A stretch of 23,495 nt of DNA from the NCBI GenBank assembly GCA_035297385.1, contig DATGZD010000048.1:1-23495 (forward strand). Reading direction: 5' to 3'. This stretch comes from UBA11855 sp035297385 (lineage in GTDB: Archaea; Thermoproteota; Bathyarchaeia; Bathyarchaeales; Bathycorpusculaceae). Made by a program: the position numbers and the translations under genes. The notes below the pieces were generated by a model. It had not been told where the DNA came from and did no database searches. It was given only the letters and a program-made list of their open reading frames with translations. Every line of letters begins with the position of its first letter. Position 1 is the stretch's first letter. This document shows positions 12,826 to 21,300 of this stretch, one piece after another.

Positions 12826-15210
12826 ATGTCTAGTAGTCAACCGGATAAGAGTCCGTCTAGAAAAGAACTCGTCAAAGAGACGCCCCAACGAAGAGAAAGC
12901 ACAAGAATTGGAAAGATCCGCAAGCGTAAAGTCTCTATTTCTATCTCCGCCAAAGTGCTTGGCGAAGCCAAACCTGAAGACCTCTCAAAAGGAGCAGCAT
13001 ACGTATTCTCCAAGGGCGGCAATCTACTGGGAACATCGCCGCTAAACGGAGAAGGCGGTGCAACAGTAGATGTAGATCTAGCTGAGCTGGAAAATTCACA
13101 AGCTCTGCGTGTGATAGTCGGTCCTAGAATCGGAGAGAAAGCTACTGCTGGCGAATTGCTACGTCTAGGGGGCGAACAAGCATTCCTTCAAGTGGAACCA
13201 AAACTTAACAAAAAAGTTGTCGAAATTCCCCTGATCCCCAAGCAAATCTTATGCTGGCTGTTAAGTAGATGCCAAGTGCAGGGCAAAGTGCTGAAAAAGG
13301 TGGTAAGTGGCGGCATATCAATGGATCTGCCCGTCTGCGATGCGACGGTGGAAATCTATGAAGTAGATCCAATCTATCTGCTTATCCCAAAACTACCTGA
13401 CTACATAATCAAGGAGATTCGTGACTTTATTGTTAAGCCCTATCCGCCTCCGCCGCTACCTGAAGAAATGTTTGAACAAACCGTCACAATTGGACCTCTT
13501 CCTCCAGGACCGTTAAGATTTGGAACACAAGCACTCAATCTATCCACCTCACGAAAAGCAGAAATAACTATGCCCGCCATGACATTCGTCTCGCTAGGCG
13601 ATACTTATACCGAAAGAAGCCCAAGCGTCGAAAATATGTTTATGGGCGAAGACATGCAGCGGTTAAAAACGCTCGCTAATACGACAAGCATAGACCAATT
13701 CCGCCAAGTCCTCATCAACTACTCATCGATCACTAAGTACATCATCTGTCGATTCCCCCACATTATTCCGCGCATGGATTTAGTCGCTACAGCAATCACT
13801 GCTGAATGCGGAAAATTCAAGGCAATGTTCTTCCGTGGCTGTAAAAACCCTGACATACCCGACCTCTACTTTATAGTGAAGCAAAGAATCTTTCCGTTTC
13901 TTCCTCCGCTATCCATCTACAAACCAATACCTGTTCCATGTCATACATACTGGAACTATACTTGCGGTACAGAAGTTACCTTGTATGTTACTAGCCCTCT
14001 TGCTAGAACATGTGCACCCTGCCCCGACATTGACGCCGAACCCGGCTGGGTACTGTTCATGGCAATCGGTAATCTACCTATGAGTGGAATCCGTGGAACC
14101 AGTCTCGACAAGGCAGCCACAACAACTACTAGTAACCTCGGGTTAGCAGACGATGCACCTTTCGGAGAAATTCTCCGGCCAAGAATTGAGTTTGACAATA
14201 TGCTCCGCGAAGAACTCGGCGTCAAATACTACCAAGTATCTTACCGAGCTGGAACAAGCGGACCCTTCACGCCCATAATCGCAACCATAAATCGACACTA
14301 CACCCATAAAATTGGCACAGACCTAGTGCTTGAAGTCTACAACTTAGGTCCAAAATCAGAACAATCACCTGGAGTACCGCTCGTCAACAAGCAACTGTTC
14401 GAAATCCCGCCTGCACTACCTCCAATTGGACAATGGAGCATCTATGACGCCGTGGAAGATACAGCAAACGCCAAATTCGATACTCTCACACTAGGACCCG
14501 TTCAAGATTATGGAGTAGCCTGGCCACAGAGTGGCCTTTACCAGTTTAAGGTTGACCTATTTGATGAAGACGGAAACCTCATTGACATCGATGCCTTAAA
14601 TATAAAGTACTACGTGCCAACTTCAACCGATATCTCGGGAACTGTTCATACCGAAAATGCAGCCAACAACACATTTACCAATACAGGAGCAATGCCTACT
14701 ACAGGCTTGGTGCAAGATGATAACGGGGATGGGAAAAAGAGTCTGATAGTTGCCTTGCATTTGGACAATAGTAGATGCAAAGCTACCCTTCCAATGCCCG
14801 ACCTAGACGGAGTTGCAGCAGGAGATGCTTGTGGAGTAATGCGGTATTCCCTTGGGCCTAAACCTGCTGAATTGCCGCAAGGTTCGGTGACTATCTATTA
14901 TAGACCCGAACATCCTGCAGGAGTAGGCACAAATGGCTTTGCAACATACATATTTGATGTAATCCGAGGCGGAAGCACAGTCAAAGTTAGCGATAGTGGA
15001 AACACTCCTCTGCCGCCAGCAACGCTATCAGCAACCCGAACCGTACAGGAGCTCCTTGATGAATGCGATACAGCAGGCTTTGCCGAACACTTGCATGTCT
15101 ATGCAAAAGCAACCTCAGGATGGCGACGACTTTGGGAGTATGACGCTGCTGCAGTGATAGGGTTTGCATTAGCACCAAAACCCAAGACCCCTGGTCCCCC
15201 AAGCCCATAA
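12826..15210 (+). CDS. large beta-rich protein of unknown function (794 aa)
   Basis: No signal peptide and no membrane segment. Residues 1-35 are Lys/Arg/Ser-rich. A beta-sandwich-like domain follows at about 36-140. At about 143-200 CWLLSRCQVQGKVLKKVVSG leads into LPVCDATVEIYEVDPIYLLI and PKLPDYIIKEIRDFI, which resembles a transthyretin/carboxypeptidase-regulatory-like fold. A Pro-rich hinge lies at about 204-230. A Cys-rich block (308-399) contains GCKNPDIPDLYFIVKQ, CHTYWNYTCGTEV and CAPCP. Further beta domains at about 460-600 and 640-780 include DDNGDGKKS, a Ca-loop-like motif, and the C-terminus is Pro-rich. I faintly recall similar uncharacterised bacterial proteins but cannot name a family. 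AAGGTG serves the ATG with 5-base spacing. GC is higher than most neighbours. It is monocistronic behind a palindrome. Confidence 0.85.
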   Translation: MSSSQPDKSPSRKELVKETPQRRESTRIGKIRKRKVSISISAKVLGEAKPEDLSKGAAYVFSKGGNLLGTSPLNGEGGATVDVDLAELENSQALRVIVGPRIGEKATAGELLRLGGEQAFLQVEPKLNKKVVEIPLIPKQILCWLLSRCQVQGKVLKKVVSGGISMDLPVCDATVEIYEVDPIYLLIPKLPDYIIKEIRDFIVKPYPPPPLPEEMFEQTVTIGPLPPGPLRFGTQALNLSTSRKAEITMPAMTFVSLGDTYTERSPSVENMFMGEDMQRLKTLANTTSIDQFRQVLINYSSITKYIICRFPHIIPRMDLVATAITAECGKFKAMFFRGCKNPDIPDLYFIVKQRIFPFLPPLSIYKPIPVPCHTYWNYTCGTEVTLYVTSPLARTCAPCPDIDAEPGWVLFMAIGNLPMSGIRGTSLDKAATTTTSNLGLADDAPFGEILRPRIEFDNMLREELGVKYYQVSYRAGTSGPFTPIIATINRHYTHKIGTDLVLEVYNLGPKSEQSPGVPLVNKQLFEIPPALPPIGQWSIYDAVEDTANAKFDTLTLGPVQDYGVAWPQSGLYQFKVDLFDEDGNLIDIDALNIKYYVPTSTDISGTVHTENAANNTFTNTGAMPTTGLVQDDNGDGKKSLIVALHLDNSRCKATLPMPDLDGVAAGDACGVMRYSLGPKPAELPQGSVTIYYRPEHPAGVGTNGFATYIFDVIRGGSTVKVSDSGNTPLPPATLSATRTVQELLDECDTAGFAEHLHVYAKATSGWRRLWEYDAAAVIGFALAPKPKTPGPPSP

Positions 15211-15238
15211 GTCACCGGGTAGTATAAATCCACCTCCC

Positions 15239-15255
15239 TTTTTTCCCTCCTTTTT
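15239..15255 (+). terminator. T-tract terminator after the 794-aa gene
   Basis: Two T runs (15239-15244 and 15251-15255) in a pyrimidine-rich stretch about 30 bases after the stop codon. Confidence 0.5.
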
Positions 15256-15386
15256 GGTACTAAGATGGATAGAACAAAAAAAAGAAACCATTCGTCAGTT
15301 GAATTCACAAGCCCGCTAAGAAGATGAAAATAGACTGATTCCACCTATCATCTTCTATCAGACTAAATATCAAAATAACTTGTTAG

Positions 15387-15428
15387 AAGAACAACAAACG
15401 TTTTTTACAAAAATTAATTGTTGTTCTT
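15387..15428. repeat. 11-bp inverted repeat, probable bidirectional terminator hairpin
   Basis: AAGAACAACAA (15387-15397) and TTGTTGTTCTT (15418-15428) are perfect complements around a 20-base loop containing a T6 run. It lies between the convergent 794-residue gene and the TrmB-type gene, so a shared terminator is the simplest reading. Confidence 0.5.
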
Positions 15429-15524
15429 TCAAAATATAATTAGTCAGTTTCCTAAACAGTTTCGCTGAAAATACCTGTATACTCCATTTAAGCATAAGTA
15501 CATAGTTCTATAGTTAGAACTGTT

Positions 15525-16367
15525 CTACATTTTGTTTTTTAGTTCTGTGCATGTTGCTTTATCGGAATCTGATGTGACTGCCGAACTCCACAGTTGCTCA
15601 TAATAATTTCCAAGTACCTCCACGAACATTCTATTATTCGACCATAAACTATTCACCCAGTCATCTAAAGTATAGGATATGCCCATTATTGCATCCTGTC
15701 TATCATAAATCGCCATACGAATTGGTATTGGAGGATCCATATACCTTATCTCGAACAGGGGATAACGCGTTAGACTCCTCAGTCTCTCATCCGCTTTATT
15801 GTCTTCTCTATGTTTTTCAGTAACCCATCGAATTCTCACGCCTCTCTTCATAGCGTTCTCAAGATTGCTTGAACCATGCTTGAACAACATGCCCATCGTA
15901 AACTCCCAAAATTGAGCGATGTCAATACATTCTCGACTTCTATCGGTAATTGTATCAAGTGTTCTTAGAAGTAAGAATCTTTCAGAGATTATACGAAATT
16001 GAAAATCTTCTTTGACTGTATTATCAGGATCAACCTCCCTAAAACGGTTGATAAGCTCTGTTGTCCTCACTTGAAGATTGGCGTATGTTCGTGCTTTATT
16101 CTGTAGAAGAGTTGAAATTCCTTCTTCTAAAGGGACAGCTTTATACATGATTTGTGATGCAACAATTTTTTCTACCAACCCAAGCTTTTGAAGTCTAGGC
16201 ATTATTCTATATACATCTTGTTTGACAATGTTAGCATTTTTTGAGATTATCTTTATGCTTGCCGTGTTCATCATCGAAAGCACGATGTATGCTTTCGCTT
16301 CAAGAAGCGTCAAACCTAATTCCGTTAAAGTTGATAAATCTTCATCTCGAATTAACTGTCTCTCCAT
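15525..16367 (-). CDS. TrmB-family transcriptional regulator
   Basis: 280 residues. The N-terminal TrmB-type winged helix (about 10-80) reads LTELGLTLLEAKAYIVLSMM with recognition region NIVKQDVYRIMPRLQKLGLV and wing VASQIMYKAV. A coiled linker (about 85-115) follows, then a C-terminal sensor-like domain (about 120-270) resembling the TrmB/PLD-like effector region. TrmB-type regulators are widespread in archaea and often control sugar or energy genes; the ligand here is unknown. GAGGAG lies upstream of the ATG at 16365-16367 with a long spacing. It is divergent from the exported PQQ-propeller gene, which is the natural candidate target. No Cys/His metal site stands out. Confidence 0.85.
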   Translation of the reverse strand: MERQLIRDEDLSTLTELGLTLLEAKAYIVLSMMNTASIKIISKNANIVKQDVYRIMPRLQKLGLVEKIVASQIMYKAVPLEEGISTLLQNKARTYANLQVRTTELINRFREVDPDNTVKEDFQFRIISERFLLLRTLDTITDRSRECIDIAQFWEFTMGMLFKHGSSNLENAMKRGVRIRWVTEKHREDNKADERLRSLTRYPLFEIRYMDPPIPIRMAIYDRQDAIMGISYTLDDWVNSLWSNNRMFVEVLGNYYEQLWSSAVTSDSDKATCTELKNKM

Positions 16368-16515
16368 TACAGGCGATAATCTCCTCTACGATAATTGGGA
16401 TTGTGCACTTAAAATTTCTTGCGTTAAGTAGCGGCACTTCTTAATAAGTTATAAAAGAACTACACTAAGTAATCCCAAGGCGCATTATTGCGTAAAAAAG
16501 AGAGGAGAATAAAAA

Positions 16516-19116
16516 ATGAAAACTCACAGAAATAAGAAGATAATTGCTGCAATCACAATGATTGTGTTGATGACTTCTATAACAGTACTAGCAATACCAG
16601 TTCAAGCGCAGGACGACATAATGCATGGTGGTATGCCCTCAGGAACAGGTTCAGGAATTAGCGGAGCATTACCCGCCGGCGCTACACCCAGCGTAACAGT
16701 TGACACAAGTGCTTGGCTTAGCTTCAGTCCTAACCCAATTGGAGTCGGTCAGTCCTTACTGGTTAACATGTGGACGACTTCACCCGTCAGTCCAATGCGG
16801 TTCCATCAAGGATACAAAGTTACCATAACGAAGCCAGACGGCAGCACAGAGGTCGTTGGTCCAATGAATTCCTACCAAGCGGACGCTACTGCATGGTTCC
16901 AGTATGTACCTGCCCAAGTTGGTACGTATAAGCTTAAGTTTGAATTCCCAGGCGAGTACTATCCAGCAGGAAATTGGTATAATGGATACTTAGTTCCTGC
17001 AACCAACACTTCAGGTTATGCCCTCGATTCTGCCTACTACCAACCTTGCTCAACTGCTGAACAAACACTTGTAGTGCAGACCGAACAAGTGTACTCTTGG
17101 CCTCCATCTCCGTTGCCAACTGATTATTGGACAAGACCAGTACATCTCGAAAATCGTGAATGGTGGCCAATACTGGGTAACTTCCCAGCTTTCGGAATTG
17201 TGGGAGGCGGGCCCAACTGGCTGCCAGACACAAACACGTATGTAGCTGGCTACAATTTCGTCCCATACGTTCAAGCGCCAAACACTGGACACGTAGTATG
17301 GAAGCAGCAAGAAGCTGACGCTGGAATAATCGGAGGTGCAGCGGGACAATACAACGCCGGTGGATTTGGCGGTGTTGCCGTTCCTTCAGTGATCTACAAT
17401 GGAAGATGCTACGCAACTCAGACGGTGCCAGTAGACGGTGTACCAACAAGCTGCGCAGTATGCTACGACCTACGCACCGGACAACAGTACTACGCAATAC
17501 CGATTTCTCAAGGCGGCGTTACACCACAAGCAATCTCATACGCTAGAGGAACAGCCGCTGCGGTGCCGGGAGCTGCAGCTGACCAAAGCTATTCAGTGAC
17601 TCTTTTAGCATTTACAAGTAGCCGACTCTACAAAATCAACCCATGGACTGGAGCTGTAACACTTAACGTGACAGGCATGTCCCCGCAATTAATTGGCGGC
17701 GTTCAAGGTGGTTCATCAACCGGTGGCTTTTATGCAGATCCCAACGTCCTTACTATACAGAGCGTTAGCGGCAAGAATTTCTTGATTAAATGGACTACAG
17801 CAGGAAGTTCTACCAACTTCACTTCAAGAATACTAAAGAATATCTCAATACCGTTCACGCTACCAACTTATCCTAGCGGCATTTTAGGCTACGCTGGATA
17901 CGCTTTCGATTTCGAAAATGACATTGCTGTATGGATGGTCGGCCTTGCTCCTGCAGGAGTAGGCGTATACTATGGAACATATATGCAGGCTATTAGCATG
18001 GACACAGGACAACTACTATGGAACAGAACATACACAGAAACACGATATAGCTCAAGCTGTTTCGTCGCTGACCACGGATTAGTCGCCGTATTGATGGAGA
18101 AAGGGTTCTACGAAGCTTTTGATATACACACTGGAAATCCAGTATGGAAAAGCGAAATTATGAGCTATCCATGGGGATCAGACAGTTTCGGTGCTTACGC
18201 TTACCAATCGGCTTATGGTTTACTATACAGGGAAAGTTATGACGGTATCTATGCCTTTAATTGGACCAACGGTAAAATCGCTTGGTTCTACGAGTTGCCT
18301 GCAGTTGCATTTGAAACTCCGTACACCGACGCAAACGGTTCAGGAACGTACCCATTTAACCAAGGAGGAATTATCGCTGACGGGAAGCTATACGTCTCCA
18401 ACACTGAACACACGCCTACCTATCCACGAACACGAGGATGGAAACTCAACTGTGTAAATGCAACCACAGGCGCAGGCATATGGACAATGATGGGCTCTCA
18501 AAACATTGCAGGTATGGCTGACGGATACCTCGTAGCTGGAAACCCAGACGATGGATACTTGTACGTTTATGGTAAAGGTAAGAGCGCAACTACAGTTACT
18601 GCACCAGACACTGCAGTGCCACTTGGAACCGCACTAACGATAAAAGGCTCAGTACTTGATCAGTCACCAGCACAGCCTAACACACCATGCGTCTCAGCAG
18701 CTTCGATGACCACACAAATGCAGTACTTACACTTCCAAATAGCTCAGAACGGCGTCTTCGGCAACGAGACACTCACAGGCGTACCTATCAGTCTCACTGC
18801 TATTGACTCAAACGGCAGCGTAACTGATCTTGGAATTGTTACAACAAACGGCTATTATGGCACATTCAGTAAAGCTTGGACTCCACCAAAAGAAGACACA
18901 TTCACGATAGTTGCCTCATTCCTAGGCGATGATTCGTACGGAAGTTCAAGTGCAGCAACTGCCGTCACAGTTGGACCAGCACCATCAACAACCCACATAC
19001 CTGAAGGTACACCAGCAACTGACATTACACCAATCTATTATGGTATTGCTGCAGCAGTCATCATCATAGTGCTCGCAATTGCTATTGCCCTCGTTCTGTT
19101 ATTACGAAAGCGATAA
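16516..19116 (+). CDS. exported, membrane-anchored PQQ-like beta-propeller protein
   Basis: 866 residues. Signal peptide 1-32 (basic start, hydrophobic core, AIPVQAQ). An Ig-like N-terminal domain (about 55-190) has KVTITKPDGSTEVVGPMNSY and GTYKLKFEFPGEYY. A propeller at about 195-680 has PQQ-type blades: GHVVWKQQ, CYDLRTGQQYYAIP, LYKINPWTGAVTLN, SMDTGQLLWNRTY, FDIHTGNPVWKSE and AFNWTNGKIAWFYE. A C-terminal Ig-like domain (about 690-830) follows, then a Thr/Pro stalk and a single helix (about 838-862) ending LLLRKR. It therefore sits outside the cell, anchored by its C-terminus. Propellers of this kind may bind a cofactor or be structural or S-layer-like; catalytic residues are not evident. 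Shine-Dalgarno GAGGAG (16503-16508) and TATA-like GTTATAAAAG (about 16448-16457) precede it. Confidence 0.85.
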   Translation: MKTHRNKKIIAAITMIVLMTSITVLAIPVQAQDDIMHGGMPSGTGSGISGALPAGATPSVTVDTSAWLSFSPNPIGVGQSLLVNMWTTSPVSPMRFHQGYKVTITKPDGSTEVVGPMNSYQADATAWFQYVPAQVGTYKLKFEFPGEYYPAGNWYNGYLVPATNTSGYALDSAYYQPCSTAEQTLVVQTEQVYSWPPSPLPTDYWTRPVHLENREWWPILGNFPAFGIVGGGPNWLPDTNTYVAGYNFVPYVQAPNTGHVVWKQQEADAGIIGGAAGQYNAGGFGGVAVPSVIYNGRCYATQTVPVDGVPTSCAVCYDLRTGQQYYAIPISQGGVTPQAISYARGTAAAVPGAAADQSYSVTLLAFTSSRLYKINPWTGAVTLNVTGMSPQLIGGVQGGSSTGGFYADPNVLTIQSVSGKNFLIKWTTAGSSTNFTSRILKNISIPFTLPTYPSGILGYAGYAFDFENDIAVWMVGLAPAGVGVYYGTYMQAISMDTGQLLWNRTYTETRYSSSCFVADHGLVAVLMEKGFYEAFDIHTGNPVWKSEIMSYPWGSDSFGAYAYQSAYGLLYRESYDGIYAFNWTNGKIAWFYELPAVAFETPYTDANGSGTYPFNQGGIIADGKLYVSNTEHTPTYPRTRGWKLNCVNATTGAGIWTMMGSQNIAGMADGYLVAGNPDDGYLYVYGKGKSATTVTAPDTAVPLGTALTIKGSVLDQSPAQPNTPCVSAASMTTQMQYLHFQIAQNGVFGNETLTGVPISLTAIDSNGSVTDLGIVTTNGYYGTFSKAWTPPKEDTFTIVASFLGDDSYGSSSAATAVTVGPAPSTTHIPEGTPATDITPIYYGIAAAVIIIVLAIAIALVLLLRKR

Positions 19117-19148
19117 AGAAATACGATAATATTCCCCAAAAAAACTCC

Positions 19149-19160
19149 TTTTTTCTTTCT
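19149..19160 (+). terminator. T-tract terminator after the PQQ protein
   Basis: A T6 run followed by CTTTCT about 33 bases after the stop codon. Confidence 0.45.
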
Positions 19161-19247
19161 GTAATCATTTTATGCAATGAAAAAGACTTTACAATTTCTT
19201 CAGATCCCTTAGCTTGAGATTTGCCAACTTGATTAAAAAATAAGTGA

Positions 19248-19265
19248 AGATTTGTCAACAAATCT
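19248..19265. repeat. near-perfect palindrome AGATTTGT-CA-ACAAATCT
   Basis: Perfect 8-bp arms around a 2-base centre between the convergent PQQ and small-membrane genes. It contains TTGTCAA, also the first element of the hairpin repeats at 19932, 21257 and 22216, which may be coincidence. It could be a terminator hairpin or a binding site. Confidence 0.35.
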
Positions 19266-19271
19266 AGTTCA

Positions 19272-19294
19272 AAAAAAGACGCGCGCGAGCGCGT
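19272..19294 (-). terminator. GC-hairpin intrinsic-type terminator
   Basis: On the minus strand ACGCGC-TCGC-GCGCGT (19279-19294) is followed by CTTTTTTT, just after the stop of the small membrane protein gene. This is a classic hairpin plus U-tract, unusually GC-rich for the surroundings. Confidence 0.6.
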
Positions 19295-19299
19295 TATGG

Positions 19300-19629
19300 T
19301 TATGCTGATCTAGGTTCTTCTTTGAAGCGAACTTTAACTCCGCCGATACGTGGAGCTAAGAAATTATACAATAATGCAGTGATTACACTAAATATTAATC
19401 CTACAATGAAGGACACTATAGGCGTTACAATTATTGCTCCAACTCCAAAGAGTAAACCAAACCAGCCAAGATTAACAGGACTCGTTGTTGAAGAGGGTAC
19501 ATTGGCGGATATAGCGCCAAATAGTATAGCATAAAAGATTCCAATTATAAGTCCAATTATCGCAGAGATACATGCATACATTAAAGCAAACGGCATTACA
19601 GGTACTGATTGAATTATTTTTTCTTCCAT
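19300..19629 (-). CDS. small membrane protein, DUF3566-like, function unknown
   Basis: 109 residues from the ATG at 19627-19629. Two long hydrophobic regions (about 15-42 and 58-95 in this numbering), each a helix or helix pair, are separated by a polar Ser/Thr loop (SANVPSSTTSPVN). The C-terminus is basic (APRIGGVKVRFKEEPRSA). A TTG five codons upstream could also start, but TATA-like CTTATATTA (about 19664-19672) about 37 bases before the ATG suits the ATG with a very short leader. The layout resembles small archaeal membrane proteins often labelled DUF3566-like; I cannot confirm this. It is followed by a strong hairpin terminator, so it is probably monocistronic. Confidence 0.65.
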   Translation of the reverse strand: MEEKIIQSVPVMPFALMYACISAIIGLIIGIFYAILFGAISANVPSSTTSPVNLGWFGLLFGVGAIIVTPIVSFIVGLIFSVITALLYNFLAPRIGGVKVRFKEEPRSA

Positions 19630-19644
19630 AGTAAACACAGACAA

Positions 19645-19959
19645 TTTGTATCACTGCATTCATAATATAAGATTTTCTCAACCGATTGAACTATCAACGA
19701 ACAGGCAGAAATGGATAGTCCACAGCGGCTTCACATCTTACTTGGCTCTTCTCATGCCGAGGCAACACCATCAGACACAGAAAAAGGCAGGCCGCGACAA
19801 CAGCATCAGTAAGAAAGCTGCTATCACAGCCCCTTTTTATTACTGAGCAGGTTGGAGAGGGCAGACGAAATAAACACGTATATTTCGCTCCGTCATATGA
19901 TTCCTATCACTGGATTCAAATAAATCTGTTTTTGTCAACATTTCTTGACTAACATTTAG
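19645..19959. other. 315-bp gap, no recognised gene
   Basis: A GC-richer patch (about 19715-19840) holds short overlapping ORFs on both strands. On the minus strand one reads GAVIAAFLLMLLSRPAFF, like a signal peptide, then stops at once. An inverted repeat CGAAATA/TATTTCG lies at 19866-19887. Copy A of the hairpin repeat begins at 19932. A decayed exported-protein gene is possible but not demonstrable. Confidence 0.35.
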
Positions 19960-19974
19960 TCAAGTTTTCTTGAC
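19932..19974. repeat. hairpin repeat, copy A
   Basis: TTGTCAAC, then CTTGACTAA-CAT-TTAGTCAAG (19944-19964, perfect 9-bp arms), then CTTGACT (19969-19975). It covers the stop codon (19960-19962) of the adjacent minus-strand gene. It shares order and spacing of elements with copies B and C. Confidence 0.75.
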
Positions 19975-21216
19975 TACGCCTGTATTGAACAACTTGTGTT
20001 TCTTAACGTAGATCATAGTAGCAACAGCTACTCCCAATGGAACTGAAACGACAAAAAGCCATGTCCAGACTGAAATGTTTGCGTTCAAACCTGAATTGAC
20101 GGCGCTCAACTTTGATGAAACAGATTCATCCTTAGAAGATTCAAACAGGACGTTTTCCTGCTGGATTGGTAAACAGACCACCGTTACATTGGCTAATGCA
20201 CGTGGATATGTTCTGTTGCCTTTCCATTCCACACTCAAAGTAAAGGTGCCAGTTGCAGCACAGATCCACTGAGATTCATAGTTCCCATCAGCATCTGTAT
20301 ACATAGAGTTTATCGGATACCATTCGTCTGCTCCGGCAAAGCTGTATTTGAGTATAAGGAATTCATTAGTTAATGCAATACCGTTGTTTTGAAGACTTCC
20401 GAATATGCTGAGCGGAGAGCCCAGGGTGATATTGGGTTTAGCGAAAATCGAGATTGTTGTGGGCTCAACTGATGAAACTCCATTTATCGTGAAATTTCGA
20501 ATGTAGAAGGTGCCTCCGAACCCCGAGGACACAGCAATGCATCCAATATCGCTGAAATCAAAGTTGTTAATATCATCAATGGGGAACAAGCCAAGCAACG
20601 TCCCGTTTTCGGTTAGAACTTCTGCCGTGATTATGAAAGGTGTCTGTTGTACTTTTAGTGTCATTGTATACCAAACGTCTGGTTTTACGGGAGCCTTCTC
20701 TAAAACCTCAGACGATGAGGACCGCCAAAATGAAGAACCATTATTGTATTCAAGACTATTGTAAACGAAAGGTGTCCAGTCATAGGGCCAGCCATAAGCG
20801 TCAGCTACGCTATTATGCCTTAAAACCAGGAATTGTCCTCCACCTCGTGCGCGAAGCTCAAAATTGATGCCTTTGGCCGTTCCTAAAAGAGAGACATTTG
20901 GTCTAAGCATTATTAAGAAACCTTCTCCTGCACCATTTGGGTCCCTATGTACTTCGCCGAGCGTTTCGGCTTTAACTTGAAGGGAAACTTCGAAATCGGT
21001 TTGAGGAAAAATATCTCTGTATAGAGTTGTTCCAGCAAATTCTTCGTCTCCTGAGAGAGTAATTACTCCTCCTGATTCCGCGTAGTCTCCGCTATTGTCT
21101 ACAACTTGCCAACCTTGAAAAGTCGCTGCGGACGCAGAGTTGAGAGCAGCAAGAAAAGCGCTAAAGATAATTACTGCCGTGTAAATGACCACAATAAGCT
21201 TCTTCAAATGCACCAC
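19960..21216 (-). CDS. exported lectin-like (ConA fold) plus Ig-like protein with C-terminal anchor
   Basis: 418 residues. Signal peptide about 1-30 (LKKLIVVIYTAVIIFSAFLA then ALNSASA). A laminin-G/DUF1080-like beta-sandwich at about 33-245 opens FQGWQVVDNSGDYAESGGVI, includes FEVSLQVKAETLGEVHRDPN and closes SSGFGGTFYIRNFTINGVSS, the pattern of ConA-like lectin/glucanase folds. An Ig-like domain (about 248-345) follows, then a Ser-rich linker and a single helix (about 380-402) with basic tail KKHKLFN. It is probably displayed on the cell surface and may bind glycans; no catalytic residues are evident. Start is GTG at 21214-21216 (next codon also GTG), with AAGGG just upstream. Repeat B lies about 41 bases upstream; repeat A covers the stop codon and encodes the last few residues. 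Confidence 0.8.
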   Translation of the reverse strand: MVHLKKLIVVIYTAVIIFSAFLAALNSASAATFQGWQVVDNSGDYAESGGVITLSGDEEFAGTTLYRDIFPQTDFEVSLQVKAETLGEVHRDPNGAGEGFLIMLRPNVSLLGTAKGINFELRARGGGQFLVLRHNSVADAYGWPYDWTPFVYNSLEYNNGSSFWRSSSSEVLEKAPVKPDVWYTMTLKVQQTPFIITAEVLTENGTLLGLFPIDDINNFDFSDIGCIAVSSGFGGTFYIRNFTINGVSSVEPTTISIFAKPNITLGSPLSIFGSLQNNGIALTNEFLILKYSFAGADEWYPINSMYTDADGNYESQWICAATGTFTLSVEWKGNRTYPRALANVTVVCLPIQQENVLFESSKDESVSSKLSAVNSGLNANISVWTWLFVVSVPLGVAVATMIYVKKHKLFNTGVVKKT

Positions 21217-21256
21217 TACCCTTGTTCGTCAGGATTCTGCCACAATTAAAGGATTC

Positions 21257-21300
21257 TTGTCAAGATTCTTTGACTAACTCTTGGTCAAGGTTTCCTAACT
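21257..21300. repeat. hairpin repeat, copy B
   Basis: TTGTCAAG (21257-21264), then TTGACTAA-CTC-TTGGTCAA (21270-21288, one G-T-type mismatch), then a diverged CTAACTAA. It touches the stop codon (21299-21301) of the upstream minus-strand gene and lies about 41 bases before the start of the next. Confidence 0.7.

Larger units (their letters stand above)
15211..15524. other. 314-bp gap between convergent genes
   Basis: Contains the T-tract terminator at 15239-15255 and the long inverted repeat at 15387-15428. Nothing else recognisable. Confidence 0.5.

Noticed and set aside
12826..15210. Firm call of horizontal transfer from GC content
   Set aside because: The nearby exported PQQ gene has similarly raised GC, so GC alone may reflect codon bias of strongly expressed genes.
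15440..15455. Fourth copy of the hairpin repeat (TTAGTCAGTTT)
   Set aside because: Only about 11 bases match copy C and there is no paired arm; likely chance.
19646..19846. 66-residue plus-strand ORF
   Set aside because: No start signals or recognisable motif; basic, low-complexity reading of a non-coding patch.
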